64,000 bases of DNA, from NCBI GenBank assembly GCA_036172665.1, contig CM069880.1:1056501-1120500 (forward strand), in the 5' to 3' direction. The translations under genes were made by a program, and so were the position numbers. This stretch comes from Prosopocoilus inquinatus (Eukaryota; Arthropoda; Insecta; Coleoptera; Lucanidae). The notes beneath the pieces are model-generated. The model was not told the origin of the DNA and searched no databases. It was given only the letters and a program-made list of their open reading frames with translations. This document shows positions 1 through 10,615 of the stretch, one piece after another. Numbering within the stretch: the stretch's first letter is position 1; each line of letters begins with the position of its first letter.

Positions 1-158
1 AACACTTACTTTTTTTCAGTGGAAACACTTTTTCACTGTTACACACGCGTTCGTGTCACATTTTCGATATCACCCCGTATATCTCTCGCCATGTGGTAAA
101 CGTTACGTTCGTAAAGCTACTTTCTTCTACGTCGGAAAGAATTCGACGCGATCGATTT
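1..158 (-). other. Inverted end of an inter-array spacer (S0, partial)
   Basis: These 158 bases are the exact reverse complement of 4844-5001, the first part of spacer S1. The window therefore opens inside a spacer that lies in the opposite orientation to all the others. The rest of this spacer lies outside the window to the left. Confidence 0.95.
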
Positions 159-2049
159 AGACCTTTCGTTTGATAGGCGACAATCCGGGTTTACGTTCGA
201 CGCGTCCGATTTCGATCATTGCAGCGCCATCTTCGATCGAAAAATCGAACCGACGCGATTTTCCGTCGCCGCTCGGCGAGACCTTTCGTTTTATGCGCGA
301 CAACCCGGGTTTACGTTCGACGCGTCCGATTTCGATCATTGCAGCGCCATCTTCGATCGAAAAATCGAACCGACGCGATTTTCCGTCGCCGCTCGGCGAG
401 ACATTTCGTTTGATACGCGACAATCCGGGTTTACGTTCGACGCGTTCGATTTCGATCATTGCAGCGCCATGTTCGATCGATAAATCGAACCGACGCGGTT
501 TTCCGTCGCCGCTCGGCGAGACCTTTCGTTTGATATGCGACAACCCGGGTTTACGTTCGACGCGTCCGATTTCGATCATTGCAGCGCCATCTTCGATCGA
601 AAAATCGAACCGACGCGATTTTCCGTCGCAGCTCGGCGAGACCTTTCGTTTGATACGCGACAATCCGGGTTTACGTTCGACGCGTTCGATTTCGATCATT
701 GCAGCGCCATCTTCGATCGAAAAATCGAACCGACGCGATTTTCCGTCGCCGCTCGGCGAGACCTTTCGTTTGATACGCGACAACCCGGGTTTACGTTCGA
801 CGCGTCCGATTTCGATCATTGCAGCGCCATCTTCGATCGAAAAATCGAACCGACGCGATTTTCCGTCGCCGCTCGGCGAGACCTTTCGTTTGATGCGCGA
901 CAACCCGGGTTTACGTTCGACGCGTCCGATTTCGATCATTGCATCGCCATCTTCGATCGAGAAATCGAACCGACGCGATTTTCCGTCGCCGCTCGGCGAG
1001 ACCTTTCGTTTGATACGCGACAACCCGGGTTTACGTTCGACGCGTCCGATTTCGATCATTGCAGCGCCATCTTCGATCGAAAAATCGAACCGACGCGATT
1101 TTCCGTCGCCGCTCGGCGAGACCTTTCGTTTGATACGCGACAACCCGGGTTTACGTTCGACGCGTCCAGTTTCGATCATTGCAGCGCCATCTTAGATCGA
1201 AAAATCGAACCGACGCGATTTTCCGTCGCCGCTCGGCGAGACCTTTCGTTTGATACGCGACAACCCGGGTTTACGTTCGACGCGTTCGATTTCGATCATT
1301 GCAGCGCCATCTTCGATCGAAAAATCGAACCGACGCGATTTTCCGTCGCCGCTCGGCGAGACCTTTCGTTTGATGCGCGACAACCCGGGTTTACGTTCGA
1401 CGCGTAAAGTTTCGATCATTGCAGCGCCATCCTCGATCGAAAAATCGAACCGACGCGATTTTCCGTCGCCGCTCGGCGAGACCTTTCGTTTGATGCGCGA
1501 CAATCCGGGTTTACGTTCCACGCGTCCGATTTCGATCATTGCAGCGCCATCTTCGATCGAAAAATCGAACCGACGCGATTTTCCGTCGCCGCTCGGCGAA
1601 ACCTTTCGTTTGATACGCGACAAACCGGGTTTACGTTCGACGCGTTCGATTTCGATCATTGCAGCGCAATTTTCAATCGAAAAATCGAACCGAAGCGATT
1701 TTCCGTCGCCGCTCGGCGAGACCTTTCGTTTGATACGCGTCAACCCGGGTTTACGTTCGACGCGTCCGATTTCGATCATTGCAGCGCCATCTTCGATCGA
1801 AAAATCGAACCGACGCGATATTCCGTCGCCGCTCGGCGAGACCTTTCGTTTGATACGCGACAATCCGGGTTTACGATCGACGCGTCCGATTTCGATCATT
1901 GCAGCGCCATCTTCGATCGAAAAATCGAACCGACGCGATTTTCCGTCGCCGCTCGGCGAGACCTTTCGTTTGATACGCGACAACCCTGGTTTACGTTCGA
2001 CGCGTCCAGTTTCGATCATTGCAGCGCCATCTTCGATCGAAAAATCGAA

Positions 2050-2165
2050 ATCGAACGCGTCGAACGTAAACCCGGATTGTCGCGTATCAAACGAAAGGTC
2101 TTGCCGCTCGGCGAGACCTTTCGTTTGATACGCGACAACCCGGGTTTACGTTCGACGCGTCCGAT
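2050..2165. repeat. Hairpin-forming inverted repeat 1 in A0
   Basis: A plus-orientation monomer fragment (2050-2101) is set into the minus array and faces the following minus-orientation copy (2114-2165). The 52-bp arms differ at two positions, with a 12-base loop TGCCGCTCGGCG at 2102-2113. The left junction can be placed anywhere within a short ATCGAA shared by both orientations. Confidence 0.92.
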
Positions 2166-2924
2166 TTTGATCATTGCAGCGCCATCTTCGATCGAAAAAT
2201 CGAACCGACGCGATTTTCCGTCGCCGCTCGGCGAGACCTTTCGTTTGATACGCGACAACCCGGGTTTACGTTCGACGCGTCCGATTTCGATCATTGCAGC
2301 GCCATCTTCGATCTAAAAATCGAACCGACGCGATTTTCCGTCGCCGCTCGGCGAGACCTTTCGTTTTATGCGCGACAACCCGGGTTTACGTTCGACGCGT
2401 CCAGTTTCGATCATTGGAGCGCCATCTTCGATCGAAAAATCGAACCGACGCGATTTTCCGTCGCCGCTCGGCGAGAATTTTCGTTTGATACGCGACAATC
2501 CGGGTTTACGTTCGACGCGTTCGATTTCGATCATTGCAGCGCCATCTTCGATCGAAAAATCGAACCGACGCGATTTTCCGTCGCCGCTCGGCGAGACCTT
2601 TCGTTTGATACGCGACAACCCGGGTTTACGTTCGACGCGTCCGATTTCGATCATTGCAGCGCCATCTTCGATCGAAAAATCGAACCGACGCGATTTTCCG
2701 TCGCCGCTCGGCGAGACCTTTCGTTTGATGCGCGACAACCCGGGTTTACGTTCGACGCGTCCAGTTTCAATCATTGCAGCGCCATCTTCGATCGAAAAAT
2801 CGAACCGACGCGATTTTCCGTCGCCGCTCGGCGAGACCTTTCGTTTGATACTTGACAACCCGGTTTTACGTTCGACGCGTCCAGTTTCGATCATTGCAGC
2901 GCCATCTTCGATCGAAAAATCGAA

Positions 2925-3040
2925 ATCAAACGCGTCGAACGTAAACCCGGATTGTCGCGTATCAAACGAAAGGTCTTGCCGCTCGGCGAGACCTTTCGTT
3001 TGATACGCGACAACCCGGGTTTACGTTCGACGCGTCCGAT
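2925..3040. repeat. Hairpin-forming inverted repeat 2 in A0
   Basis: Arms are 2925-2976 and 2989-3040, with the same 12-base loop as hairpin 1. It lies 875 bp (7 x 120 + 35) after hairpin 1. The left arm carries a private change (ATCAAA instead of ATCGAA). Confidence 0.92.
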
Positions 3041-3673
3041 TTCGATCATTGCATCGCCATCTTCGATCGAGAAATCGAACCGACGCGATTTTCCGTCGCC
3101 GCTCGGCGAGACCTTTCGTTTGATACGCGACAACCCGGGTTTACGTTCGACGCGTCCAATTTCGATCATTGCAGCGCCATCTTCGATCGAAAAATCGAAC
3201 CGACGCGATTTTCCGTCGCCCCTCGGCGAGACCTTTCGTTTGATGCGCGACAACCCGGGTTTACGTTCGACGCGTAAAGTTTCGATCATTGCAGCGCCAT
3301 CCTCGATCGAAAAATCGAACCGACGCGATTTTCCGTCGCCGCTCGGCGAGAATTTTCGTTTGATACGCGACAATCCGGGTTTACGTTCGACGCGTCCGAT
3401 TTCGATCATTGCAGCGCCATCTTCGATCGAAAAATCGAACCGACGCGATTTTCCGTCGCCGCTCGGCGAGACCTTTCGTTTGATACGCGACAACCCGGGT
3501 TTACGTTCGACGCGTTCGATTTCGATCATTGCAGCGCAATTTTCGATCGAAAAATCGAACCGAAGCGATTTTCCGTCGCCGCTCGGCGAGACCTTTCGTT
3601 TGATACGCGACAACCCGGGTTTACGTTCGACGCGTCCGATTTCGATCATTGCAGCGCCATCTTCGATCGAAAA

Positions 3674-3801
3674 ATCGAAATCGAACGCGTCGAACGTAAA
3701 CCCGGATTGTCGCGTATCAAACGAAAGGTCTTGCCGCTCGGCGAGACCTTTCGTTTGATACGCGACAATCCGGGTTTACGTTCGACGCGTTCGATTTCGA
3801 T
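3674..3801. repeat. Hairpin-forming inverted repeat 3 in A0, perfect arms
   Basis: Arms 3674-3731 and 3744-3801 are perfectly complementary over 58 bp, with the same 12-base loop. The core lies 755 bp (6 x 120 + 35) after hairpin 2. This is the longest perfect inverted repeat with a short loop that I found. Confidence 0.93.
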
Positions 3802-4074
3802 CATTGCAGCGCCATCTTCGATCGAAAAATCGAACCGAAGCGATTTTCCGTTGCCGCTCGGCGAGACCTTTCGTTTGATACGCGACAACCCGGGTTTACG
3901 TTCGACGCGTCCGATTTCGATCATTGCAGCGCCATCTTCGATCGAAAAATCGAACCGAAGCGATTTTCCGTCGCCGCTCGGCGAGACCTTTCGTTTGATA
4001 CGCGACAACCCGGGTTTACGTTCGACGCGTCCGATTTCGATCATTGCAGCGCCATCTTCGATCGAAAAATCGAA

Positions 4075-4190
4075 ATCGAACGCGTCGAACGTAAACCCGG
4101 GTTGTCGCGTATCAAACGAAAGGTCTTGCCGCTCGGCGAGACCTTTCGTTTGATACGCGACAACCCGGGTTTACGTTCGACGCGTCCGAT
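4075..4190. repeat. Hairpin-forming inverted repeat 4 in A0
   Basis: Arms 4075-4126 and 4139-4190 have one mismatch, and the loop is the same. It lies 395 bp (3 x 120 + 35) after hairpin 3. All four copies share the variant GGTCTTGCCGCTC at the right junction, where ordinary monomers have TCGCCG, so all descend from one rearrangement. Confidence 0.92.
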
Positions 4191-4589
4191 TTCGATCATT
4201 GCAGCGCCATCTTCGATCGAAAAATCGAACCGACGCGATTTTCCGTCGCCGCTCGGCGAGACCTTTCGTTTGATACGCGACAATCCGGGTTTACGTTCGA
4301 CGCGTTCGATTTCGATCATTGCAGCGCCATCTTCGATCGAAAAATCGAACCGACGCGATTTTCCGTCGCCGCTCGGCGAGACCTTTCGTTTGATACGCGA
4401 CAACCCGGGTTTACGTTCGACGCGTCCGATTTCGATCATTGCAGCGCCATCTTCGATCGAAAAATCGAACCGACGCGATTTTCCGTCGCCGCTCGGCGAG
4501 ACCTTTCGTTTGATGCGCGACAACCCGGGTTTACGTTCGACGCGTCCGATTTCGATCATTGCAGCGCCATCTTCGATCGAAAAATCGAA

Positions 4590-4600
4590 CCGACGAAAGG
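4590..4600. other. Inversion (fold-back) junction
   Basis: Minus-orientation monomer sequence ends in CCGACG (4590-4595) and plus-orientation sequence begins with ACGAAAGG (4593-4600). The shared ACG at 4593-4595 is a 3-bp microhomology. Everything to the right in the window is in plus orientation. Confidence 0.93.
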
Positions 4601-5558
4601 TCTCGCCGAGCGGCGACGGAAAATCGCGTCGGTTCGATTTTTCGATCGAAGATGGCGCTGCAATGATCGAAATCGAACGCGTCGAACGTAAACCCGGATT
4701 GTCGCGTATCAAACGAAAGGTCTCGCCGAGCGGCGACGGAAAATCGCGTCGGTTCGATTTTTCGATCGAAGATGGCGCTGCAATGATCGAAATCGGACGC
4801 GTCGAACGTAAACCCGGATTGTCGCCTATCAAACGAAAGGTCTAAATCGATCGCGTCGAATTCTTTCCGACGTAGAAGAAAGTAGCTTTACGAACGTAAC
4901 GTTTACCACATGGCGAGAGATATACGGGGTGATATCGAAAATGTGACACGAACGCGTGTGTAACAGTGAAAAAGTGTTTCCACTGAAAAAAAGTAAGTGT
5001 TAAAAACAACTGAAAACCTCCAAATTCCATTTCTCCGATGTTACTCCGGTAATCGGAAAAAAGGTTATAAGACGATCGCGGCGGCGGCGGCGGCGTCGTT
5101 TTGCCGGTTAAATTCTTCACAATTTGCATTGTGCCGTCGCGTGTACGCTCGACCGAACGCGTCGAGATTTTGACGGAGCTCATTTGAATTTGCCGCCGCG
5201 TAAAAGATGGGATCGACGAGGGTTGGTTGGCAACGATCGCGCGACACGCGCAGTAAGGAAACCTTGACACTTGACATATGTAATATTATATATCTGTACG
5301 GCCAGTCGTGGGGTCGGAGCACCGGTGGTCGGGAGGGGGGGGGGGGGGGCGTACTGCCTATCGACAGTGATCTAACCTGAAAGCGACGCGCGAACTCTTT
5401 CGCGTGTGTCGTGTTACGCCGGCAGTCGGCCCGGCGGCGGAGGGAGTACGTACGCCGCCGGTCGAACGTGACCTAATCTAAAGCCGCCGACGCGATCTCT
5501 TTCGCCGCGCGGACGCGTTCGAACATAATTTCGACCGTACATATTACGTAAATAGATG

Positions 5559-5564
5559 AATAAA
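5559..5564 (+). terminator. Possible poly(A) signal in S1
   Basis: An AATAAA hexamer lies 716 bp after the array-terminal TAA and is followed within 20 bp by the GT-rich TGTTCGTTTGTG, the usual eukaryotic arrangement. The hexamer and GT tract are seen; their use is inferred. Confidence 0.3.
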
Positions 5565-6442
5565 GGAGGCTTTGGATGTTCGTTTGTGATTAAAAAAAAA
5601 ATGCGAGCGCGGGGAGGTCGATTCGTTCGCTCTCCGGCCGGCAATTAAAGCGGGAAATTTAAGGGAAAAAATTGAAAAAAATCGATAAAAATTTTAAAAA
5701 ATTAAAAATTAAGAGAACGGAAAAATTGAAAAAATTGGGGAAAAATATTCAAAATTTCGGGGGGAAATTTAAAAAAATCGAGAAAAGTCGACAAGAATTC
5801 TAAAAATTAGGGAAACGGATTTCTTAAGTTTCCCAACTTTTTTAAAACATTTCATCACTTCTTACATTTTCCTTCACTTTTTTTCGAAAATTGTTCAAGG
5901 TCAACCCAACCGACGCCAACCCAAGCGAGGCCAACCCAGACGGCGAAAAAAAATTTAAAAATTAGGAGAACGGAAAAATTGAAAAAATTGGGGAAAAATA
6001 TTCAAAATTTCGGGAAAAAATTGAAAAAATCGAAAAAAATAGGAAAAAATTCTAAGAATAGAGGAAGCCGATTATTGACGTTTTACAACTTTTTTAAAAC
6101 ATTTTTCCTCACTTTCTCTTACATATTCCTTAACTCTTTATTTTTTAATTGTTCAAGGTCAACTCAAACGGCGCCAACCCAAGCGAGGCCAACCCAGACG
6201 GCGAAAAAAAATTTATAAATTAGGAGAACGGAAAAATTGAAAAAATTGGGGAAAAATACTCAAAATTTCGAAAATTAGAAAAATCAATTCTTAAAGTTTT
6301 CCAACATTCTTCCAAGTCCCTAGGTGCCGCGAGCCCCCAAAGGCTAGCGGCCCAAACAGCGCGCAGCGCTCTCACCTCTTCCGTCCAAACGAAACCTCCG
6401 TCTATACAAAGCCTCTGTCCACACAAGCCTCTGTTCATACCC

Positions 6443-6485
6443 ACAAGTGGGCGGAGCGTAGCGGATCCCACTTGTCATATATAAG
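6443..6485 (+). promoter_or_regulatory. Promoter-like module upstream of A1: paired E-boxes and TATA box
   Basis: ACAAGTGGG (6443-6451) and CCCACTTGT (6467-6475) form a perfect 9-bp inverted repeat with a 15-base gap, each arm containing a CANNTG E-box hexamer. Three bases later comes TATATAAG (6478-6485). The frame-opening ATG is at 6533, 55 bp after the TATA start, leaving room for a transcription start near 6505-6510. A core promoter here is an inference from motif order and its conservation in all 12 plus-oriented spacers, which are recent copies of one another and so not independent evidence. Confidence 0.4.
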
Positions 6486-6521
6486 AAAAGAAACTCGGAA
6501 AAGTGTACTTAAGGGGTTCCT

Positions 6522-7433
6522 ATGGCGCCGCAATGATCGAAATCGGTCGCGTAGAACGTAAACCCGGGTTGTCGCGTATCAAACGAAAGGTCTCGCCGAG
6601 CGGCGACGGAAAATCGCGTCGGTTCGATTTTTCGATCGAAGATGGCGCTGCAATGATCGAAATCGAACGCGTCGAACGTAAACCCGGGTTGTCGCGTATC
6701 AAACGAAAGGTCTCGCCGAGCGGCGACGGAAAATCGCGTCGGTTCGATTTTTCGATCGAAGATGGCGCTGCAATGATCGAAACTGGACGCGTCGAACGTA
6801 AACCCGGGTTGTCGCTTATCAAACGAAAGGTCTCGCCGAGCGGCGACGGAAAATCGCGTCGGTTCGATTTTTCGATCGAAGATGGCGCTGCAATGATCGA
6901 AATCGGACGCGTCGAACGTAAACCCGGGTTGTCGCGCATCAAACGAAAGGTCTCGCCGAGCGGCGACGGAAAATCGCGTCGGTTCGATTTTTCGATCGAA
7001 GATGGCGCTGCAATGATCGAAATCGGACGCGTCGAACGTAAACCCGGGTTGTCGCGCATCAAACGAAAGGTCTCGCCGAGCGGCGACGGAAAATCGCGTC
7101 GGTTCGATTTTTCGATAGAAGATGGCGCTGCAATGATCGAAATCGGACGCGTCGAACGTAAACCCGGGTTGTCGCGCATCAAACGAAAGGTCTCGCCGAG
7201 CACCGACGGAAAATCGCGTCGGTTCGATTTTTCGATCGAAGATGGCGCTGCAATGATCGAAATCGGACGCGTCGAACGTAAACCCGGGTTGTCGCGTATC
7301 AAACGAAAGGTCTCGCCGAGCGGCGACGGAAAATCGCGTCGGTTCGATTTTTCGATCGAAGATGGCGCTGCAATGATCGAAATCGGACGCGTCGAACGTA
7401 AACCCGGATTGTCGCCTATCAAACGAAAGGTCT
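6522..7433 (+). repeat. 120-bp monomer array A1 (7.5 units)
   Basis: This is the shortest array: seven full units and a terminal half-unit. The first unit has the edge signature ATCGGTCGCGTAGAACG, shared by all array starts. The last half-unit has TCGCCTATC where internal units have TCGCGTATC or TCGCGCATC. One unit near 7201 carries CACCGACGG in place of CGGCGACGG. Confidence 0.97.
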
Positions 7434-7435
7434 AA
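6533..7435 (+). CDS. Hypothetical basic 40-residue-repeat protein, intact frame (300 aa)
   Basis: The frame starts at an ATG with G at -3, 55 bp after a TATA-like box, and ends in a TAA at the exact array edge. It encodes seven 40-residue repeats and a 20-residue half repeat. Each repeat begins MIEIGRVERKPG, has a basic middle with IKRKV followed by SPSGDGKSRR, and ends FDFSIEDGAA; ten K/R against six D/E gives a net charge near +4 per repeat. There is no signal peptide, membrane span, cysteine or recognised domain. The IKRK and SRR clusters could act in nuclear targeting or nucleic-acid binding, which is speculation. The same DNA is also stop-free in two minus-strand frames, so an open frame alone is weak evidence of a gene. 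Confidence 0.25.
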   Translation: MIEIGRVERKPGLSRIKRKVSPSGDGKSRRFDFSIEDGAAMIEIERVERKPGLSRIKRKVSPSGDGKSRRFDFSIEDGAAMIETGRVERKPGLSLIKRKVSPSGDGKSRRFDFSIEDGAAMIEIGRVERKPGLSRIKRKVSPSGDGKSRRFDFSIEDGAAMIEIGRVERKPGLSRIKRKVSPSGDGKSRRFDFSIEDGAAMIEIGRVERKPGLSRIKRKVSPSTDGKSRRFDFSIEDGAAMIEIGRVERKPGLSRIKRKVSPSGDGKSRRFDFSIEDGAAMIEIGRVERKPGLSPIKRKV

Positions 7436-8144
7436 ATCGATCGCGTCGAATTCTTTCCGACGTAGAAGAAAGTAGCTTTACGAACGTAACGTTTACCACA
7501 TGGCGAGAGATATACGGGGTGATATCGAAAATGTGACACGAACGCGTGTGTAACAGTGAAAAATTGTTTCCACTGAAAAAAAGTAAGTGTTAAAAACAAC
7601 TGAAAACCTCCAAATTCCATTTCTCCGATGTTACTCCGGTAATCGGAAAAAAGGTTATAAGACGATCGCGGCGGCGGCGGCGGCGTCGTTTTGCCGGTTA
7701 AATTCTTCACGATTTGCATTGTGCCGTCGCGTGTACGCTCGACCGAACGCGTCGAGATTTTGACGGAGCTCATTTGAATTTGCCGCCGCGTAAAAGATGG
7801 GATCGACGAGGGTTGGTTGGCAACGATCGCGCGACACGCGCAGTAAGGAAACCTTGACACTTGACATATGTAATATTATATATCTGTACGGCCAGTCGTG
7901 GGGCCGGAGCACCGGTGGTCGGAAGGGAGGGGGGGCGTACTGCCTATCGACAGCGATCTAACCTGAAAGCGACGCGCGAGCTCTTTCGCGTGTGTCGTGT
8001 TACGCCGGCAGTCGGCCCGGCGGCGGAGGGAGTACGTGCGCCGCCGGTCGAACGTGACCTAATCTAAAGCCGCCAACGCGATCTCTTTCGCCGCGCGGAC
8101 GCGTTCGAACATAATTTCGACCGTACATATTACGTAAATAGATG

Positions 8145-8150
8145 AATAAA
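8145..8150 (+). terminator. Possible poly(A) signal in S2
   Basis: AATAAA lies 712 bp after the A1 terminal TAA, with the same GT-rich tract downstream. Confidence 0.3.
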
Positions 8151-9264
8151 GGAGGCTTTGGATGTTCGTTTGTGATTAAAGAAAAAATGCGAGCGCGGGG
8201 AGGTCGATTCGTTCGCTCTCCGGCCGGCAATTAAAGCGGGAAATTTAAGGGAAAAAATTGAAAAAAATCTATAAAAATTTTACAAAATTAAAAATTAAGA
8301 GAACGGAAAAATTGAAAAAATTGGGGAAAAATATTCAAAATTTCGGGGGGAAATTTAAAAAAATCGAGAAAAATCGACAAGAATTCTAAAAATTAGGGAA
8401 ACGGATTTCTTAAGTTTCCCAACTTTTTTAAAACATTTCATCACTTCTTACATTTTCCTTCACTTTTTTTCGAAAATTGTTCAAGGTCAACCCAACCGAC
8501 GCCAACCCAAGCGAGGCCAACCCAGACGGCGAAAAAAAATTTAAAAATTAGGAGAACGGAAAAATTGGGGAAAAATATTCAAAATTTCGGGAAAAAATTG
8601 AAAAAATCGAAAAAAATAGGAAAAAATTCTAAGAATAGAGGAAGCCGATTATTGACGTTTTACAACTTTTTTATAACATTTTTCCTCACCTTCTCTTACA
8701 TATTCCTTAACTCTTTTTTTTAAATTGTTCAAGGTCAACTCAAACGGCGCCAACCCAAGCGAGGCCAACCCAGATGACAGAAAAATTTTATTTTAAAGAA
8801 AACGAAAAAATTTAAAGAATTAGTGAAAAATGTAGTAAATTTCGAGAAAATATTGAAAAAAATCGAAAAAAAATGGAAAAAATTCTAAAAATTAAGGAAA
8901 CCGATTTCTTAAGTTTTCCAACAATTTTTCTCACTTTTTCTTAAACTTTCCTTCCCTTTCTGTTCTAAAATTGTTCAAGGTGAACCCAACCGACGCCAAC
9001 CCAAGCGAGGCCAACCCAGACGGCGAAAAAAAATTTATAAATTAGGAGAACTGAAAAATTGAAAAAATTGGGGAAAAATACTCAAAATTTCGAAAATTAG
9101 AAAAATCAATTCTTAAAGTTTTCCAACATTCTTCCAAGTCCCTAGGTGCCGCGAGCCCCCAAAGGCTAGCGGCCCAAACAGCGCGCAGCGCTCTCACCTC
9201 TTCCGTCCAAACGAAACCTCCGTCTATACAAAGCCTCTGTCCACACAAGCCTCTGTTCATACCC

Positions 9265-9307
9265 ACAAGTGGGCGGAGCGTAGCGGATCCCACTTGTCAT
9301 ATATAAG
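9265..9307 (+). promoter_or_regulatory. Promoter-like module upstream of A2
   Basis: The E-box inverted repeat is at 9265-9297 and TATATAAG at 9300-9307; the array ATG is at 9355. The spacing is identical to that upstream of A1. Confidence 0.38.
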
Positions 9308-9343
9308 AAAAGAAACTCGGAAAAGTGTACTTAAGGGGTTCCT

Positions 9344-10615
9344 ATGGCGCCGCAATGATCGAAATCGGTCGCGTAGAACGTAAACCCGGGTTGTCGCGTA
9401 TCAAACGAAAGGTCTCGCCGAGCGGCGACGGAAAATCGCGTCGGTTCGATTTTTCGATCGAAGATGGCGCTGCAATGATCGAAACTGGACGCGTCGAACG
9501 TAAACCCGGGTTGTCGCGCATCAAACGAAAGGTCTCGCCGAGCGGCGACGGAAAATCGCGTCGGTTCGATTTTTCGATCGAAGATGGCGCTGCAATGATC
9601 GAAACTGGACGCGTCGAACGTAAACCCGGGTTGTCGCGCATCAAACGAAAGGTCTCGCCGAGCGGCGACGGAAAATCGCGTCGGTTCGATTTTTCGATCG
9701 AAGATGGCGCTGCAATGATCGAAATCGGACGCGTCGAACGTAAACCCGGGTTGTCGCGTATCAAACGAAAGGTCTCGCCGAGCGGCGACGGAAAATCGCG
9801 TCGGTTCGATTTTTCGATCGAAGATGGCGCTGCAATGATCGAAACTGGACGCGTCGAACGTAAACCCGGGTTGTCGCGCATCAAACGAAAGGTCTCGCCG
9901 AGCGGCGACGGAAAATCGCGTCGGTTCGATTTTTAGATCGAAGATGGCGCTGCAATGATCGAAACTGCACGCGTCGAACGTAAACCCGGGTAGTCGCGCA
10001 TCAAACGAAAGGTCTCGCCGAGCGGCGACGGAAAATCGCGTCGGTTCGATTTTTCGATCGAAGATGGCGCTGCAATGATCGAAACTGGACGCGTCGAACG
10101 TAAACCCGGGTTGTCGCGCATCAAACGAAAGGTCCCGCCGAGCGGCGACGGAAAATCGCGTCGGTTCGATTTTTCGATCGAAGATGGCGCTGCAATGATC
10201 GAAATCGCACGCGTCGAACGTAAACCCGGGTTGTCGCATATCAAACGAAAGGTCTCGCCGAGCGGTGACGGAAAATCGCGTCGGTTCGATTTTTCGATCG
10301 AACATGGCGCTGCAATGATCGAAATCGAACGCGTCGAACGTAAACCCGGATTGTCGCGTATCAAACGAAAGGTCTCGCCGAGCGGCGACGGAAAATCGCG
10401 TCGGTTCGATTTTTCGATCGAAGGTGGCGCTGCAATGATCGAAATCGGACGCGTCGAACGTAAACCCGGGTTGTCGCGCATAAAACGAAAGGTCTCGCCG
10501 AGCGGCGACGGAAAATCGCGTCGGTTCGATTTTTCGATCGAAGATGGCGCTGCAATGATCGAAATCGGACGCGTCGAACGTAAACCCGGATTGTCGCCTA
10601 TCAAACGAAAGGTCT
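9344..10615 (+). repeat. 120-bp monomer array A2 (10.5 units), broken frame
   Basis: This array has the same unit number as A4, A7 and A10 but a different order of variants; five units carry ACTGGA and one ACTGCA at the type-specific site. The repeat-protein frame opened by the ATG at 9355 is stopped by TAG at 9934-9936 and again at 9991-9993, both in frame, so if the family is coding this member is a pseudogene. Confidence 0.96.

Larger units (their letters stand above)
159..4843 (-). repeat. Composite inverted 120-bp monomer array (A0)
   Basis: The 120-bp monomer runs in minus orientation from 159 to about 4592 and in plus orientation from about 4593 to 4843. Reading outward from the flip point, both arms end in the standard terminal half-unit and a TAA (157-159 on the minus strand, 4843-4845 on the plus strand) followed by spacer sequence. 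The promoter-bearing side of the array is absent, so this block is a fold-back of two array 3' ends. Monomers of the three main variant types are interspersed, and the minus arm contains four hairpin insertions, each shifting the 120-bp phase by 35 bp. The minus arm is broken by stops such as that at 1192-1194 in the repeat-protein frame. Confidence 0.93.
4844..6521 (+). other. Inter-array spacer S1, short form
   Basis: This 1,678-bp spacer has no supportable conserved gene. In order it holds a CpG-rich part (about 4844-5640) with a (GCG)6 tract at 5078-5095 and an unusually long G15 run at 5335-5349, then AATAAA at 5559-5564, then an AT-rich part with two ~250-bp subrepeats (their GTTCAAGGT anchors start at 5893 and 6151), and a promoter-like end. 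It lacks the third AT-rich subrepeat present in most other spacers. Confidence 0.9.
7434..9343 (+). other. Inter-array spacer S2
   Basis: This 1,910-bp spacer has the same plan as S1 but three AT-rich subrepeats (anchors at 8479, 8727, 8973). The (GCG)6 tract is at 7668-7685, the G run is seven, and the A-run near 8178 is interrupted by a G. A ~10-bp deletion shortens the second AT-rich subrepeat. It is a distinct spacer subtype, diverged from the S4-S12 group at scattered positions. Confidence 0.9.

Noticed and set aside
159..4843. CRISPR array
   Set aside because: Units are contiguous 120-bp repeats with no unique spacers between short repeats, and there are no cas genes.
5270..5300. Bacterial-type promoter (TTGACA with a TATATT-like box)
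   Set aside because: The match is a chance AT-rich stretch; composition and repeat structure point to a eukaryote, and no bacterial gene follows.
4842..5322. Minus-strand spacer frames of 142 and 85 codons, repeated in every spacer
   Set aside because: Both begin with GTG, use overlapping bases in different frames, resemble no family I know, and are identical between copies only because the spacers are recent duplicates. The 142-codon frame is proline-rich only because of the (GCG)6 tract.
5414..5644. Minus-strand spacer frame of 76 codons
   Set aside because: Low-complexity composition from the GC-rich and A-run region; it is lost in S11 by a single extra A, as expected for non-coding sequence.
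6220..6471. Minus-strand spacer frame of 83 codons overlapping the promoter-like end
   Set aside because: It runs from the E-box/TATA region into AT-rich subrepeat sequence, with a lysine-free, phenylalanine-rich tail produced by A/T tracts. No recognisable domain.
4844..6521. Transposon or retroelement in the spacer
   Set aside because: No terminal inverted repeats at the spacer ends, no target-site duplication, and no reverse transcriptase or transposase similarity. The A-run after the AATAAA is short and internal.
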